Part shown: positions 41,022-49,429 of the stretch, piece by piece | How positions within the stretch are numbered: position 1 is the stretch's first letter | Layout: each line of letters starts with the position of its first letter | Origin: Pseudomonas sp. PB101 | GTDB taxonomy: Bacteria > Pseudomonadota > Gammaproteobacteria > Pseudomonadales > Pseudomonadaceae | Assembly: GCF_009764265.1 (NCBI RefSeq) | Contig: NZ_RWIR01000076.1 | Location: forward strand, 27,947 to 91,946 | Length of the DNA stretch: 64,000 bases | Direction of reading: 5' to 3' | The notes under the pieces: generated by a model | The model's input: the letters and a program-made list of their open reading frames with translations, nothing else | Databases searched by the model: none | Told to the model about the DNA's origin: nothing | Program-made: the position numbers and the translations under genes

Positions 41022-42117
41022 ATGGAAATCAACCCGATCCTGAACACCATCAAGGACCTGTCCGAGCGCTCCGAAACTATTCGGGGGTATCTTTGACTAC
41101 GATCAAAAGCATGAGCGTCTGACCGAAGTCAATCGCGAGCTTGAAGATCCGAGTGTCTGGAACAAACCTGAATACGCCCAGGAGCTGGGCCGCGAGCGCG
41201 CTGCGCTGGCGCAGATCGTCGAAACCCTCGACGAGCTGAACACCGGTCTGGCCGATTGCCGCGACCTGCTGGACATGGCCGTCGAAGAAAACGACGAAGG
41301 CGCAGTGGGCGATGTCGTCGCCGAGCTGGCCCGTCTCGAGGAAAATCTGGCCAAGCTGGAATTCCGTCGCATGTTCAGCCACGAAATGGACCCGAACAAC
41401 GCCTACCTGGACATCCAGGCCGGTTCCGGCGGCACCGAAGCCCAGGACTGGGCCAACATCCTGCTGCGCATGTACCTGCGCTGGGCCGACAAGCGCGGCT
41501 TCGACGCGACCATCATGGAACTGTCCGCCGGTGAAGTCGCCGGGATCAAGGGCGCGACCGTGCACATCAAGGGCGAATACGCCTTTGGCTGGTTGCGCAC
41601 CGAGATCGGCGTGCACCGCCTGGTGCGCAAGAGCCCGTTCGACTCCGGCAACCGTCGCCACACCTCGTTCTCTGCAGTTTTCGTCTCGCCAGAGATCGAT
41701 GACAAGGTGGAAATCGAAATCAACCCGGCAGACTTGCGGATCGACACCTATCGTTCCTCCGGTGCCGGTGGTCAGCACGTAAACACCACCGACTCGGCCG
41801 TACGTATCACCCACGTACCGACCAACACCGTGGTCAGCTGCCAGAACGAACGTTCCCAGCACGCCAACAAGGACACCGCCATGAAAATGCTGCGGGCCAA
41901 GTTGTACGAGCAGGAAATGCAGAAGCGCAACGCGGCGTCCCAGGCGCTGGAAGACACCAAGTCCGATATCGGCTGGGGTCACCAGATCCGTTCGTACGTG
42001 CTCGATGCCTCGCGGATCAAGGATCTGCGCACCAACATCGAACGCAGCGACTGCGACAAGGTGCTCGATGGCGACATCGACGAATACCTGGAAGCCAGCC
42101 TGAAGTCCGGGCTGTAA
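41022..42117 (+). CDS. prfB: Peptide chain release factor 2 (programmed +1 frameshift)
   Basis: Release factor 2 (about 364 aa after frameshifting), which terminates translation at UGA and UAA. The first 24 codons (MEINPILNTIKDLSER..., ending at CTT) are followed by an in-frame TGA at 41094-41096; the rest, from GAC at 41095, is in the +1 frame and includes the GGQ motif (SSGAGGQHVNTTDSAVRITH) and LRMYLRWADKRGF. The slippery sequence is described separately. The interrupted frame is the well-known autoregulation of RF2, not a sequencing error or pseudogene. lysS follows 84 bp downstream. Confidence 0.96.
41083..41097 (+). promoter_or_regulatory. Programmed +1 frameshift site of prfB
   Basis: GGGGGTATCTTTGAC: a Shine-Dalgarno-like GGGGG, then CTT-TGA-C. 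At low RF2 the ribosome slips from CUU-UGA to UUU-GAC and continues in the +1 frame. The arrangement matches the conserved site of bacterial prfB. Confidence 0.95.
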
Positions 42118-42129
42118 TACCGCGATCCC

Positions 42130-42173
42130 CTGTAGGAGCCGGCTTGCCGGCGATCCCCGGCCGCAGGCCGGGG
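42130..42173. repeat. REP element and adjacent G/C hairpin
   Basis: CTGTAGGAGCCGGCTTGCCG (a REP unit, 42130-42154) is followed at once by CCCCGGCC-GCA-GGCCGGGG, a perfect 8-bp stem. Both lie between prfB and lysS and could end or pause the prfB transcript. Confidence 0.8.
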
Positions 42174-42201
42174 ACAACAACCAGATGGAATATTTAAAGA
42201 C

Positions 42202-43704
42202 ATGAGCGACCAAGAACTCGATCCGCAAGCCCTGCAACAGGAAGAAAACTCCCTGATCGCCCTGCGCAAGGAAAAGCTTGCTGCCGAGCGCGCCAAGGGC
42301 AATGCCTTCCCGAATGACTTCCGCCGCGAAAACTACTGCGAGCAACTGCAGAAACAGTACGCGGACAAGACCAAGGAAGAGCTGGCAGAGGCTGCGATCC
42401 CGGTCAAGGTTGCCGGTCGTATCATGCTCAACCGTGGCTCGTTCATGGTGATCCAGGACATGACCGGTCGCATCCAGGTCTACGTCAACCGCAAGACCCT
42501 GTCCGAAGAAACCCTGGCCGCGGTGAAAACCTGGGACATGGGCGACATCATTGCCGCCGAAGGCACCCTGGCCCGTTCCGGCAAGGGCGACCTGTACGTT
42601 GAAATGACCAACGTGCGCCTGCTGACCAAATCCCTGCGCCCGCTGCCGGACAAGCACCACGGCCTGACCGACACCGAACAGCGCTACCGCCAGCGCTACG
42701 TTGACCTGATCGTCAACGAAGACGTGCGCCAGACGTTCCGCGTGCGTTCGCAAGTCATCGCCCACATCCGCAGCTTCCTGATGCAGCGTGACTTCCTGGA
42801 AGTGGAAACGCCGATGCTGCAGACCATTCCTGGCGGCGCGGCAGCCAAGCCGTTCGAGACTCACCACAACGCGCTGGACATGGGCATGTTCCTGCGTATC
42901 GCGCCGGAGCTGTACCTCAAGCGCCTGGTTGTTGGTGGCTTCGAGAAAGTGTTCGAGATCAACCGCAACTTCCGAAACGAAGGCGTTTCGACTCGTCACA
43001 ACCCTGAATTCACCATGTTGGAGTTCTACCAGGCCTACGCCGACTACGAAGACAACATGGACCTGACCGAAGAACTGTTCCGCGAACTGGCTCAGCTGGT
43101 CCTGGGCAGCACCGACGTGCCGTACGGCGACAAGGTGTTCCACTTCGGCGAGCCGTTCGTGCGTCTGTCGGTGTTCGACTCGATCCTCAAGTACAACCCT
43201 GATCTGACCGCCGATGACCTCAACGACATCGACAAGGCTCGCGCCATCGCCAAGAAAGCCGGCGCCAAGGTGCTGGGCTTCGAAGGCCTGGGCAAATTGC
43301 AGGTGATGATTTTCGAAGAACTGGTCGAGCACAAGCTGGAGCAGCCGCACTTCATTACCCAGTACCCGTTCGAAGTGTCGCCGCTGGCCCGTCGCAACGA
43401 CGAGAACCCGAACGTCACCGACCGTTTCGAGCTGTTCATCGGTGGTCGTGAAATCGCCAATGCCTACTCCGAGTTGAACGACGCGGAAGACCAGGCCGAG
43501 CGTTTCATGGCCCAGGTGGCCGACAAGGACGCCGGCGACGACGAAGCCATGCACTACGACGCCGATTTCGTGCGTGCGCTGGAGTACGGCATGCCGCCAA
43601 CGGCGGGTGAAGGCATCGGTATCGACCGCCTGGTGATGCTGCTGACCAATTCACCGTCGATCCGCGACGTGATCCTGTTCCCGCACATGCGGCCGCAAGC
43701 GTAA
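42202..43704 (+). CDS. lysS: Lysyl-tRNA synthetase (class II)
   Basis: A 500-aa class II enzyme that attaches lysine to tRNA-Lys. The OB-fold anticodon-binding domain is at about 60-145 (VAGRIMLNRGSFMVIQDMTG), and the catalytic core includes motif 1 (FLEVETPMLQTIPGGAAAKPF), motif 2 (FEINRNFRNEGVSTRHNPEFT) and motif 3 (GIGIDRLVMLLTNSPSIRDVILFP). It is preceded by prfB, the pairing also found in many gammaproteobacteria, and ended by a strong rho-independent terminator. The ribosome binding site (TTTAAAGAC) is weak for such a highly expressed gene. Confidence 0.97.
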   Translation: MSDQELDPQALQQEENSLIALRKEKLAAERAKGNAFPNDFRRENYCEQLQKQYADKTKEELAEAAIPVKVAGRIMLNRGSFMVIQDMTGRIQVYVNRKTLSEETLAAVKTWDMGDIIAAEGTLARSGKGDLYVEMTNVRLLTKSLRPLPDKHHGLTDTEQRYRQRYVDLIVNEDVRQTFRVRSQVIAHIRSFLMQRDFLEVETPMLQTIPGGAAAKPFETHHNALDMGMFLRIAPELYLKRLVVGGFEKVFEINRNFRNEGVSTRHNPEFTMLEFYQAYADYEDNMDLTEELFRELAQLVLGSTDVPYGDKVFHFGEPFVRLSVFDSILKYNPDLTADDLNDIDKARAIAKKAGAKVLGFEGLGKLQVMIFEELVEHKLEQPHFITQYPFEVSPLARRNDENPNVTDRFELFIGGREIANAYSELNDAEDQAERFMAQVADKDAGDDEAMHYDADFVRALEYGMPPTAGEGIGIDRLVMLLTNSPSIRDVILFPHMRPQA

Positions 43705-43715
43705 GTGTTTCAATT

Positions 43716-43743
43716 AAAAAACCGCCTTTTCAGGCGGTTTTTT
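43716..43743 (+). terminator. Rho-independent terminator of lysS
   Basis: AAAAAACCGCC-TTTTCA-GGCGGTTTTTT: a perfect 11-bp stem whose 3' strand ends in six Ts, 12 bp after the lysS stop codon. It can work in both directions. Confidence 0.95.
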
Positions 43744-43803
43744 ATTGCCTGTCTGGTACAAACGTATCAACTTGTTACTTTCATCTGAGAGGAAATACCT
43801 GTC

Positions 43804-44520
43804 GTGATTCGTGCAATGGCTCAAGAAGGTGCAGCGGGTGTCGCCACTGCGGTCGCTGAAAGTGTTCAGTACCAGGGCCGCAAGGCCAGCCGACAGGGCA
43901 GCGAGCAGCGTCGACAGGACATTCTCGACGCCGCCATGCGCATTGTCGTGCGCGATGGCGTGCGCGCCGTACGGCACCGTGCGGTGGCCGCCGAGGCGCA
44001 AGTGCCGTTGTCGGCGACCACTTACTATTTCAAGGATATCGATGACCTGCTCACCGATACCTTCGCCCAATACGTGGAACGCAGTGCGGCGTACATGGGC
44101 AAGCTGTGGGTGAACAACGAAGGCCTGCTGCGCGACATGATCGCCAGTGGCGATGGCAGCCCGCAGGCGCGTTCGAAACTGGCGGACGACATTGCCCGGC
44201 TGATGACCGATTACGTTCACCGGCAACTGGTCAATCGCCGTGAACATTTGATGGCTGAGCAGGCGTTTCGCCAGGAAGCATTGCTCAACCCGCGCCTGGC
44301 CGAACTGGTGCGCTCGCATCAGCAGATCCTGTTGCAGGGCTCTTGCCAGCTGTTCCAGGTGCTGGGCTCGCGCGAGCCGCATCAGGATGCCAAGGTGTTG
44401 ACGGCGATTATCGGCCGGATGGAATATCAGGGGCTGCTCAACGTAGACGAGCCGGCCGCCGAAGAGGAAATGCTCGGCATCCTGACGCGCTACATGCACC
44501 TGGTGCTGGCGTCGGTGTAA
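43804..44520 (+). CDS. TetR-family regulator
   Basis: A 238-aa TetR/AcrR-family repressor. The helix-turn-helix lies at about 38-80 (ILDAAMRIVVRDGVRAVRHR, VAAEAQVPLSATTYYFKDID), followed by a mostly helical ligand-binding domain. It starts with GTG at 43804 (AGGA 10 nt upstream) or ATG at 43816. It stands after the lysS terminator with a short gap, as its homologue does in P. aeruginosa near prfB-lysS (from memory). No divergently encoded target is adjacent; the downstream lipoprotein genes are on the same strand. Confidence 0.88.
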   Translation: MIRAMAQEGAAGVATAVAESVQYQGRKASRQGSEQRRQDILDAAMRIVVRDGVRAVRHRAVAAEAQVPLSATTYYFKDIDDLLTDTFAQYVERSAAYMGKLWVNNEGLLRDMIASGDGSPQARSKLADDIARLMTDYVHRQLVNRREHLMAEQAFRQEALLNPRLAELVRSHQQILLQGSCQLFQVLGSREPHQDAKVLTAIIGRMEYQGLLNVDEPAAEEEMLGILTRYMHLVLASV

Positions 44521-44537
44521 GCCGGGCTGGTGCTTCA

Positions 44538-44567
44538 CCCTGTGGGAGCAAGCTCGCTCCCACAGGG
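44538..44567. repeat. Compact REP palindrome after the tetR-type gene
   Basis: CCCTGTGGGAGC-AAGCTC-GCTCCCACAGGG is a perfect 12-bp stem with a 6-nt centre, 18 bp past the stop codon. It is shorter than a usual REPIN and may act as a terminator. Confidence 0.85.
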
Positions 44568-44612
44568 GAAGGTATCCACTTCAGGGCGACGTATGTTCAT
44601 AGGGAGTTTTGA

Positions 44613-45167
44613 ATGAAAGCCTGGCGTGTCGTGGTGATCGCCTTGTCGTTCCTGCTGCTCAGTGGCTGTCTGGTGACCTTCAAGGAGCCGCTGCCTGCAA
44701 GCGAGCCCGCGCCCAAAGGATTGCTCGGCAAGTGGACCAGCACCAATGCCTGGGGCGAGGCGCTCAACCTCGAGCTGACCCGCATCGGCGACAACCGCTA
44801 TCAGGCCGTCAGCTATTACCGGGCCAGACCCAGGGAACGGGAGGCCTATCCCTTCACGGTGACGCGCCATGGCAGCCGCTGGTATCTGTCGGCGAAGGTG
44901 CCGGCGCAATTCGGCGGGCATTTCACCCTTGGCGGGTTTGAACTGACCGACAAACATGAGTTGGTGGTGTACAACCTCGACCTCGAACAAATCAATCAAG
45001 CCATCAAGCAGAAAGCCCTGAGTGGCGAAAGCTTCCAGACCAATGACGGCGACGGCGTATTGATCGACAGCAACGTGGATCAGGTTGCCGCCTACCTCGA
45101 CGACCCGGCCAATTCCGATGTGTTCGTCGAAGCGGTCCGCTATCAGCGTCAGGCCAAAGCCAAATAA
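44613..45167 (+). CDS. Conserved lipoprotein of unknown function
   Basis: A 184-aa outer- or inner-membrane lipoprotein. The signal MKAWRVVVIALSFLLLSGC ends in a lipobox (LLSGC), so Cys19 should be lipidated. The mature part, with GLLGKWTSTNAWGEALNLE and RYQAVSYYRARPRE, is predicted mainly beta and has no enzyme motif I recognise. GGGAG precedes the ATG. The metallopeptidase-like gene follows after 32 bp on the same strand, and both may be one unit. I do not know its function. Confidence 0.85.
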   Translation: MKAWRVVVIALSFLLLSGCLVTFKEPLPASEPAPKGLLGKWTSTNAWGEALNLELTRIGDNRYQAVSYYRARPREREAYPFTVTRHGSRWYLSAKVPAQFGGHFTLGGFELTDKHELVVYNLDLEQINQAIKQKALSGESFQTNDGDGVLIDSNVDQVAAYLDDPANSDVFVEAVRYQRQAKAK

Positions 45168-45199
45168 CCGGCAACAACGGGTTTCTACAGGAGTTTCGC

Positions 45200-46477
45200 G
45201 TGGACGATTACCAACAGTCGATACGCATTTTGTCCGATCGCATCGTGCTGGCACAGACGCCGATCCGCGTACTCGATGCGGTCAAATGGGACGACAATAT
45301 TCGCAAGGGCTTCCTCAAGGCCAAGGGCAAGGAAATGCCGGCGGTGGACCGCGACTATTACCTCAACCGGCCGTTGGCATTCGATTCCAGCAAAGTGAAG
45401 CTGGAGTTCCAGAACATCGAGCGCGACATCACCCGCCAGCTCGGCCAGTTCAACCCGGTCGGCCAGATCATGCGGCGCATGTGCAAGGAATACCGCATGG
45501 TGATCCGCATGCTCGAAGCGCGCGGCACCGAGGATTTCGGCCTGATTTCCCAGGAGTTGTACGGCGCCGCGTCCGACGCGTTCCACGCCGGCGACCCGAC
45601 CCTGTCTGACCTGGGCATGATGTTGTCCGAATACCTGAACAACATCGACGGCCGTGGCGATCTGAAAGATGAACCGAAGACGCTGACGGCCAAGGATGCG
45701 GTCGACATGTTGCAGCATCGCTTGAACAAGGTGTTTGGCGAAGCCGAGGAGACCATTCGGGTGTTCGAGTCCGACGGCATCGTCGCCGACGCGGCGGCCG
45801 GCGCCGACTACATCAAGATCCGCTCCGACGCGATGTTCAACAACCGCGACGTGCGCGCCCTGGAAGTCCACGAAGGGCTAGTGCACGTCGGCACCACGCT
45901 CAACGGCCTGAACCAGCCGATCTGCACCTTCCTGGCCAAGGGGCCGCCCTCGTCGACGGTGACCCAGGAAGGCCTGGCGATCCTGATGGAAATCATCACC
46001 TTCGCCTCGTACCCGAGCCGCCTGCGCAAACTCACCAACCGCACCCGCGCCATTCACATGGTGGAGGAGGGCGCGGACTTCCTGCAGGTGTTCGAGTTCT
46101 TCCGCGAGCAGGGTTTCGAAATGCCCGAGAGCTACAGCAACGCCAGTCGCGTGTTCCGCGGCTCGGTGCCGACAGGTCTGCCATTTACCAAAGACTTGTC
46201 CTACCTCAAGGGCTTCATCATGATTTACAACTACATTCAACTGGCCGTGCGCAAAGGCAAGCTGGAGCAGATACCGCTGTTGTTCTGCGGCAAGACCACC
46301 CTGGAAGACATGCGCACCTTGCGCCAGCTGGTGGATGAAGGCCTGGTGGTGCCGCCCAAGTACCTGCCGGAACAGTTCCGCGACATGAACGCGTTGTCGG
46401 CGTGGATGTGCTTCTCCAACTTCCTCAACCACCTGAGCCTGGACCGGATCGAGGCGGATTACTCCAACATTTTGTAA
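45200..46477 (+). CDS. QEGLA-motif protein, MATCAP/DUF1704-like putative metallopeptidase
   Basis: A 425-aa protein of the family annotated as flavohemoglobin expression-modulating QEGLA motif protein (DUF1704). The motif HEGLVH at 224-229 fits HExxxH and QEGLA at 256-260 supplies a second glutamate 33 residues on. This is the arrangement of the MATCAP/tubulin tyrosine carboxypeptidase-like zinc peptidases, so a metallopeptidase or carboxypeptidase role is plausible. The flavohemoglobin name rests on old associations. A GTG start at 45200 follows ACAGGAG by about 7 nt. There is no signal peptide, so it is likely cytoplasmic. It follows a lipoprotein gene and precedes a REPIN. Confidence 0.85.
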   Translation: MDDYQQSIRILSDRIVLAQTPIRVLDAVKWDDNIRKGFLKAKGKEMPAVDRDYYLNRPLAFDSSKVKLEFQNIERDITRQLGQFNPVGQIMRRMCKEYRMVIRMLEARGTEDFGLISQELYGAASDAFHAGDPTLSDLGMMLSEYLNNIDGRGDLKDEPKTLTAKDAVDMLQHRLNKVFGEAEETIRVFESDGIVADAAAGADYIKIRSDAMFNNRDVRALEVHEGLVHVGTTLNGLNQPICTFLAKGPPSSTVTQEGLAILMEIITFASYPSRLRKLTNRTRAIHMVEEGADFLQVFEFFREQGFEMPESYSNASRVFRGSVPTGLPFTKDLSYLKGFIMIYNYIQLAVRKGKLEQIPLLFCGKTTLEDMRTLRQLVDEGLVVPPKYLPEQFRDMNALSAWMCFSNFLNHLSLDRIEADYSNIL

Positions 46478-46492
46478 GCCCGATGAGGTCAC

Positions 46493-46583
46493 CTGTGGGA
46501 GCGAGCCTGCTCGCGAAAGCGGTGTGTCAGATAATAGAAGTGTTGAATGTCAGACCGCATTCGCGAGCAGGCTCGCTCCCACA
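46493..46583. repeat. REPIN: inverted pair of REP elements
   Basis: CCTGTGGGAGCGAGCCTGCT and its inverse ending GCAGGCTCGCTCCCACA enclose a 40-bp spacer, just after the QEGLA-motif gene. Confidence 0.9.
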
Positions 46584-46624
46584 TTTGCTCCGTGTTTCAA
46601 CTCCACACTGCGAGGTTTCAACGG

Positions 46625-47539
46625 ATGAGAATCCTCGGCATCGTCTGCCTTCTCCTGGCCTTGAACGGTTGCAGTTCGCTGCTGTTCTACCCCGAACCCG
46701 GCCAGATGTTCACCCCGGACAAGGCCGGGCTCGAATACCGCACCGTCACCCTGATCACTGCCGACGGCCTCAAGCTGAACGCCTGGTGGCTGCCGGCGAA
46801 GCAGGGCGTCGAGGTCAAGGGCACGGTGCTGCACCTGCACGGCAACGGCGGCAACCTGCCCATGCACCTCGGCGGCAGCTTTTGGTTGCCGGAAAATGGT
46901 TACCAGGTGTTGCTTGTTGATTATCGCGGTTATGGCCTGTCCGAAGGCGAACCCAGCCTGCCGGCAATCTATCAGGACATCGATGCAGCGTTCGCCTGGC
47001 TGGACAAGGCGCCAGAGGTTCAAGGCAAGCCGCTGATCCTGCTCGGCCAGAGCCTCGGTGGCTCGATGGCCGTGCATTACCTGGCCCGGCACCCGCAACG
47101 ACAGAAACAACTCAAGGCCATCGTGCTCGATGGCGTACCCGCCAGTTACCGCAGCGTCGGTCAGTATGCGTTGAGCCATTCATGGGTGTTCTGGACGTTT
47201 CAGGTGCCGTTGTCCTGGCTGGTGCCGGATGGCGACAGCGCGATCAACTCCATGGCGCAGCTCAAGGACGTACCGAAACTGCTCTACCACAGCATCGACG
47301 ATCCGATCGTGCCTCTTTCCAACGGCATCCGACTGTATCAAGCTGCGCCGCCGCCGCGGGTGCTGCAACTGACCCGTGGCGGTCATGTGCAGACGTTCGC
47401 CGACCCGGTCTGGCGCACAGTCATGCTGCGCTATCTGGATGACCCGCAGCATTTCAACGGCCTGCGCCGCCTGGGTGAAATCCCCAATTACCCGGCACCC
47501 CCGAATTCTGAAGATGAACCACCAGAGAGTCCGCAATGA
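46625..47539 (+). CDS. Lipoprotein alpha/beta hydrolase
   Basis: A 304-aa hydrolase with a lipoprotein signal: MRILGIVCLLLALNGC (lipobox LNGC, Cys16). The fold includes VLHLHGNGGNLP (oxyanion), VDYRGYGLSEGEPS, and the nucleophile elbow GQSLGG (Ser143); the acid and base probably lie in YHSIDDPIVPL and RGGHVQTF. It is probably anchored to a membrane facing the periplasm, hydrolysing an ester, amide or lipid; the substrate is unknown. The start at 46625 is preferred because the lipoprotein signal then starts correctly. Its stop codon overlaps the next gene by 4 bp. Confidence 0.88.
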   Translation: MRILGIVCLLLALNGCSSLLFYPEPGQMFTPDKAGLEYRTVTLITADGLKLNAWWLPAKQGVEVKGTVLHLHGNGGNLPMHLGGSFWLPENGYQVLLVDYRGYGLSEGEPSLPAIYQDIDAAFAWLDKAPEVQGKPLILLGQSLGGSMAVHYLARHPQRQKQLKAIVLDGVPASYRSVGQYALSHSWVFWTFQVPLSWLVPDGDSAINSMAQLKDVPKLLYHSIDDPIVPLSNGIRLYQAAPPPRVLQLTRGGHVQTFADPVWRTVMLRYLDDPQHFNGLRRLGEIPNYPAPPNSEDEPPESPQ

Positions 47540-47865
47540 GTGAAGAACGTAACGCCATCCCGCTGATCATCACCGGTATCTGCAGCATCCTCGGCACCGT
47601 CGGTGCCCTGTGGTGGTACGGCTACCTGCACTTCGCCAAACCGGAGGACGCGTTGCTGCTCAACGAATTCACCATGCTCAAGACCGTGCCGGGCGAAGAC
47701 TACAAGGTCTCCCTGGAACCGGCCGCGCAAGTGGCGCAGTGCATCGATGGCGTGCTGGTGCTGTTCGACATGGAACAGAAAGGCCTGACGGGCGTACTGG
47801 TCGACAGCAAGAAAAAAGCCGTGCGTTGCATGGGGCAGGAAACGCCGCAGAAGCTGGAGCAGTAA
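47536..47865 (+). CDS. Small membrane-anchored conserved protein
   Basis: A 109-aa protein with one N-terminal transmembrane helix (IPLIITGICSILGTVGALWWY, about 8-28) and a soluble C-terminal part containing two cysteines (VAQCIDGVLVLFD and KKAVRCMGQE). It overlaps the hydrolase gene by 4 bp (ATGA), so the two are co-translated and may work together. The protein has no recognised enzyme motif. Its gene ends 5 bp before a perfect 25-bp inverted repeat. Confidence 0.8.
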   Translation: MSEERNAIPLIITGICSILGTVGALWWYGYLHFAKPEDALLLNEFTMLKTVPGEDYKVSLEPAAQVAQCIDGVLVLFDMEQKGLTGVLVDSKKKAVRCMGQETPQKLEQ

Positions 47866-47870
47866 AGGCA

Positions 47871-47922
47871 ACACAGAACCAATGTGGGAGCCAGCAGGCT
47901 GGCTCCCACATTGGTTCTGTGT
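47871..47922. terminator. Perfect 25-bp inverted repeat, likely bidirectional terminator
   Basis: ACACAGAACCAATGTGGGAG then CCAGC at 47871-47895 is matched without error by its inverse at 47898-47922, with a 2-bp centre. The inner part resembles a REP unit. It lies between convergent genes (47865 plus strand, 47932 minus strand). Confidence 0.85.
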
Positions 47923-47931
47923 GATGTCGAT

Positions 47932-48729
47932 TTATTGTGTGTTGGCACTCACCGCCGAACGCGGCATCACCGGCTGATTGTCATTGGAAATGGTCACCTC
48001 AACCCGACGGTTCATCGCCCGGCCCGAGGTGCTGGTGTTGTCCGCCACCGGATATTCCTTGCCGTACCCCTGCGCCACGATTCGCGCGGGATCGACGCCC
48101 ATCTTCACCAGCGCCGTACGCACCGATTGTGCGCGCCGTTCCGACAGCGACTGGTTGTGCGACGCCGTACCGGTGCTGTCGGTATAACCCTCGACAATCA
48201 CTTTGCGGTCGGGGTTTTCCTGGAGGTACTGCGCCAGTTTGTTGATGTTCATCATGCCGTTGGAGTTCAGCTCGGCCTTGTCCGTGGCGAACAGCACATC
48301 GCCAAAGGTCACCAGCGTCCCGCGCTCGGTCTGTTTGGCATTGAGGCTGTTCTGCAGCTGTTTGATCTGCTGGTCTCGAGCCTCCAGACGCGCCTGGGCC
48401 CGTTGTGCGGAGGCGTTTTTCAGATTGGCTTCAGCGGTGCGCAGGGCGATGGTTTGCTTGGCCACTTCGACGCGCTGGTTAGTCAGATAGGCGAGCTGGT
48501 CGACTTTGGCCGCATCCTCCTTGTCCAGGTAGGCCTTGTCGGCCTTGTCCAGATAGTCGCTGGCTTCCTTGGTTTCCAGGGCTGCGACTTTGCTCGCTTG
48601 CGGGTTGGCCTGCAGGCCGGCGTAGTTGCTGCGGGCCTGTTCCAGGCTGGGGTTCGGAGGGGTAGAGCAAGCCGCCAGTGCAACGCTGGCAGCCAGCAGG
48701 GCAGGGATCATTAATTGTCGGGAATTCAT
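47932..48729 (-). CDS. lptF: OmpA-family lipoprotein LptF-like
   Basis: A 265-aa lipoprotein with an OmpA/MotB-type C-terminus. The signal ends in the lipobox ALAAC (Cys21), a coiled-coil region follows (about 30-130, with AQARLEARDQQIKQLQNSLN), and the peptidoglycan-binding domain spans about 140-250 (VTFGDVLFATDKAELNSNG, VEGYTDSTGTASHNQSLSER and RAMNRRVEVTISN). The SLS-x-R-A and the NRRVE motif are complete. It matches the P. aeruginosa lipotoxin LptF in order and size, linked to osmotic and oxidative stress. AAAGGA lies 9 nt before the ATG. It is co-oriented with the DUF4398 gene 46 bp upstream and probably shares its transcript. Confidence 0.88.
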   Translation of the reverse strand: MNSRQLMIPALLAASVALAACSTPPNPSLEQARSNYAGLQANPQASKVAALETKEASDYLDKADKAYLDKEDAAKVDQLAYLTNQRVEVAKQTIALRTAEANLKNASAQRAQARLEARDQQIKQLQNSLNAKQTERGTLVTFGDVLFATDKAELNSNGMMNINKLAQYLQENPDRKVIVEGYTDSTGTASHNQSLSERRAQSVRTALVKMGVDPARIVAQGYGKEYPVADNTSTSGRAMNRRVEVTISNDNQPVMPRSAVSANTQ

Positions 48730-48775
48730 GATGTCGTCCTTTGAGTCGATTGAAGAAGTACGTCTGGCCGCGCCG

Positions 48776-49189
48776 TTACTGAACGGTGCGCTGGCTTTCC
48801 TGACGCAGTTCCTGAACGCCTTGCTGCGAATCCTTCTGTGTCTGTTCGGCTTTCATCGCCTGGGCCTTGCGTTCGGCCACGCGCGCATCCCACTCGGCCT
48901 GCTCGGCGAGCATCCGGGCCTGGTCGTACTTTTTGTCGTGCATGGCGATTTCGGCTTGTTTGAGTTTGTCCTGCGCGGTTTTCATTTCCACGGCGGCGAA
49001 CTCGGTGCCGCCCGCACTGACGGCGTCGTTGACGGCTGATTGGGTGACCGCGTACTGCTCGGTCGGCGGGTTGCCGGCGCAACCGGCCAGGAGCAGGCTG
49101 CTGCCAAGGGCCAGCGCCGCCAGCTTGAGGCCGCGCGATGGGGGAAACGAGAATGTATCGGTTCGGGATTTCATGGTCTTCAACTCCAT
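48776..49189 (-). CDS. DUF4398-type lipoprotein
   Basis: A lipoprotein of 137 aa (132 aa if the ATG at 49174 is used). The signal GLKLAALALGSSLLLAGC ends in LLAGC. The mature part is a charged alpha-helix (AVEMKTAQDKLKQAEIAMHD, ARMLAEQAEWDARVAERKAQ) of the DUF4398 family, probably coiled coil. It is usually encoded beside lptF, as here. The ATG at 49189 has AGGAG 8 nt upstream; the ATG at 49174 has GGAG 9 nt upstream, so both are possible. It likely forms an operon with lptF. Confidence 0.82.
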   Translation of the reverse strand: MELKTMKSRTDTFSFPPSRGLKLAALALGSSLLLAGCAGNPPTEQYAVTQSAVNDAVSAGGTEFAAVEMKTAQDKLKQAEIAMHDKKYDQARMLAEQAEWDARVAERKAQAMKAEQTQKDSQQGVQELRQESQRTVQ

Positions 49190-49382
49190 TGGGCTGACTC
49201 CTGAAAAGCTTTTCATTCCATCCTGGGCAGGGCGCTGAAACCATCAATTGCGGGGTGTTTTGAAACGCTCGTCCCAGGTGTGGTTACTTGGGTTGACCCG
49301 AGGCTTTTTTTGAAAGTTCAGAGAAATTAGCCGGCTATCGAAAAAACCTTGATCGAGTCGACAGGGCTCTAAAGCGCAAAGT

Positions 49383-49406
49383 TGTGGGAGCGAGCTTGCT
49401 CCCACA
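49383..49406. repeat. Compact REP-like palindrome
   Basis: TGTGGGAGC-GAGCTT-GCTCCCACA is a perfect 9-bp stem with a 6-nt loop, in the gap between the DUF4398 gene and the small 114-aa gene. It resembles the one after the tetR gene. Confidence 0.8.
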
Positions 49407-49429
49407 CTGGAGGGGGGACGGGCAAGGAG

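Noticed and set aside
41022..41096. prfB as a frameshifted pseudogene
   Set aside because: The shift site is the known programmed one, with a Shine-Dalgarno-like GGGGG and CTT-TGA-C, and the downstream frame is complete.
41077..43554. Open frame of 825 codons antisense to prfB and lysS
   Set aside because: prfB and lysS are certain; the antisense frame crosses both genes and the intergenic gap and has no domain.
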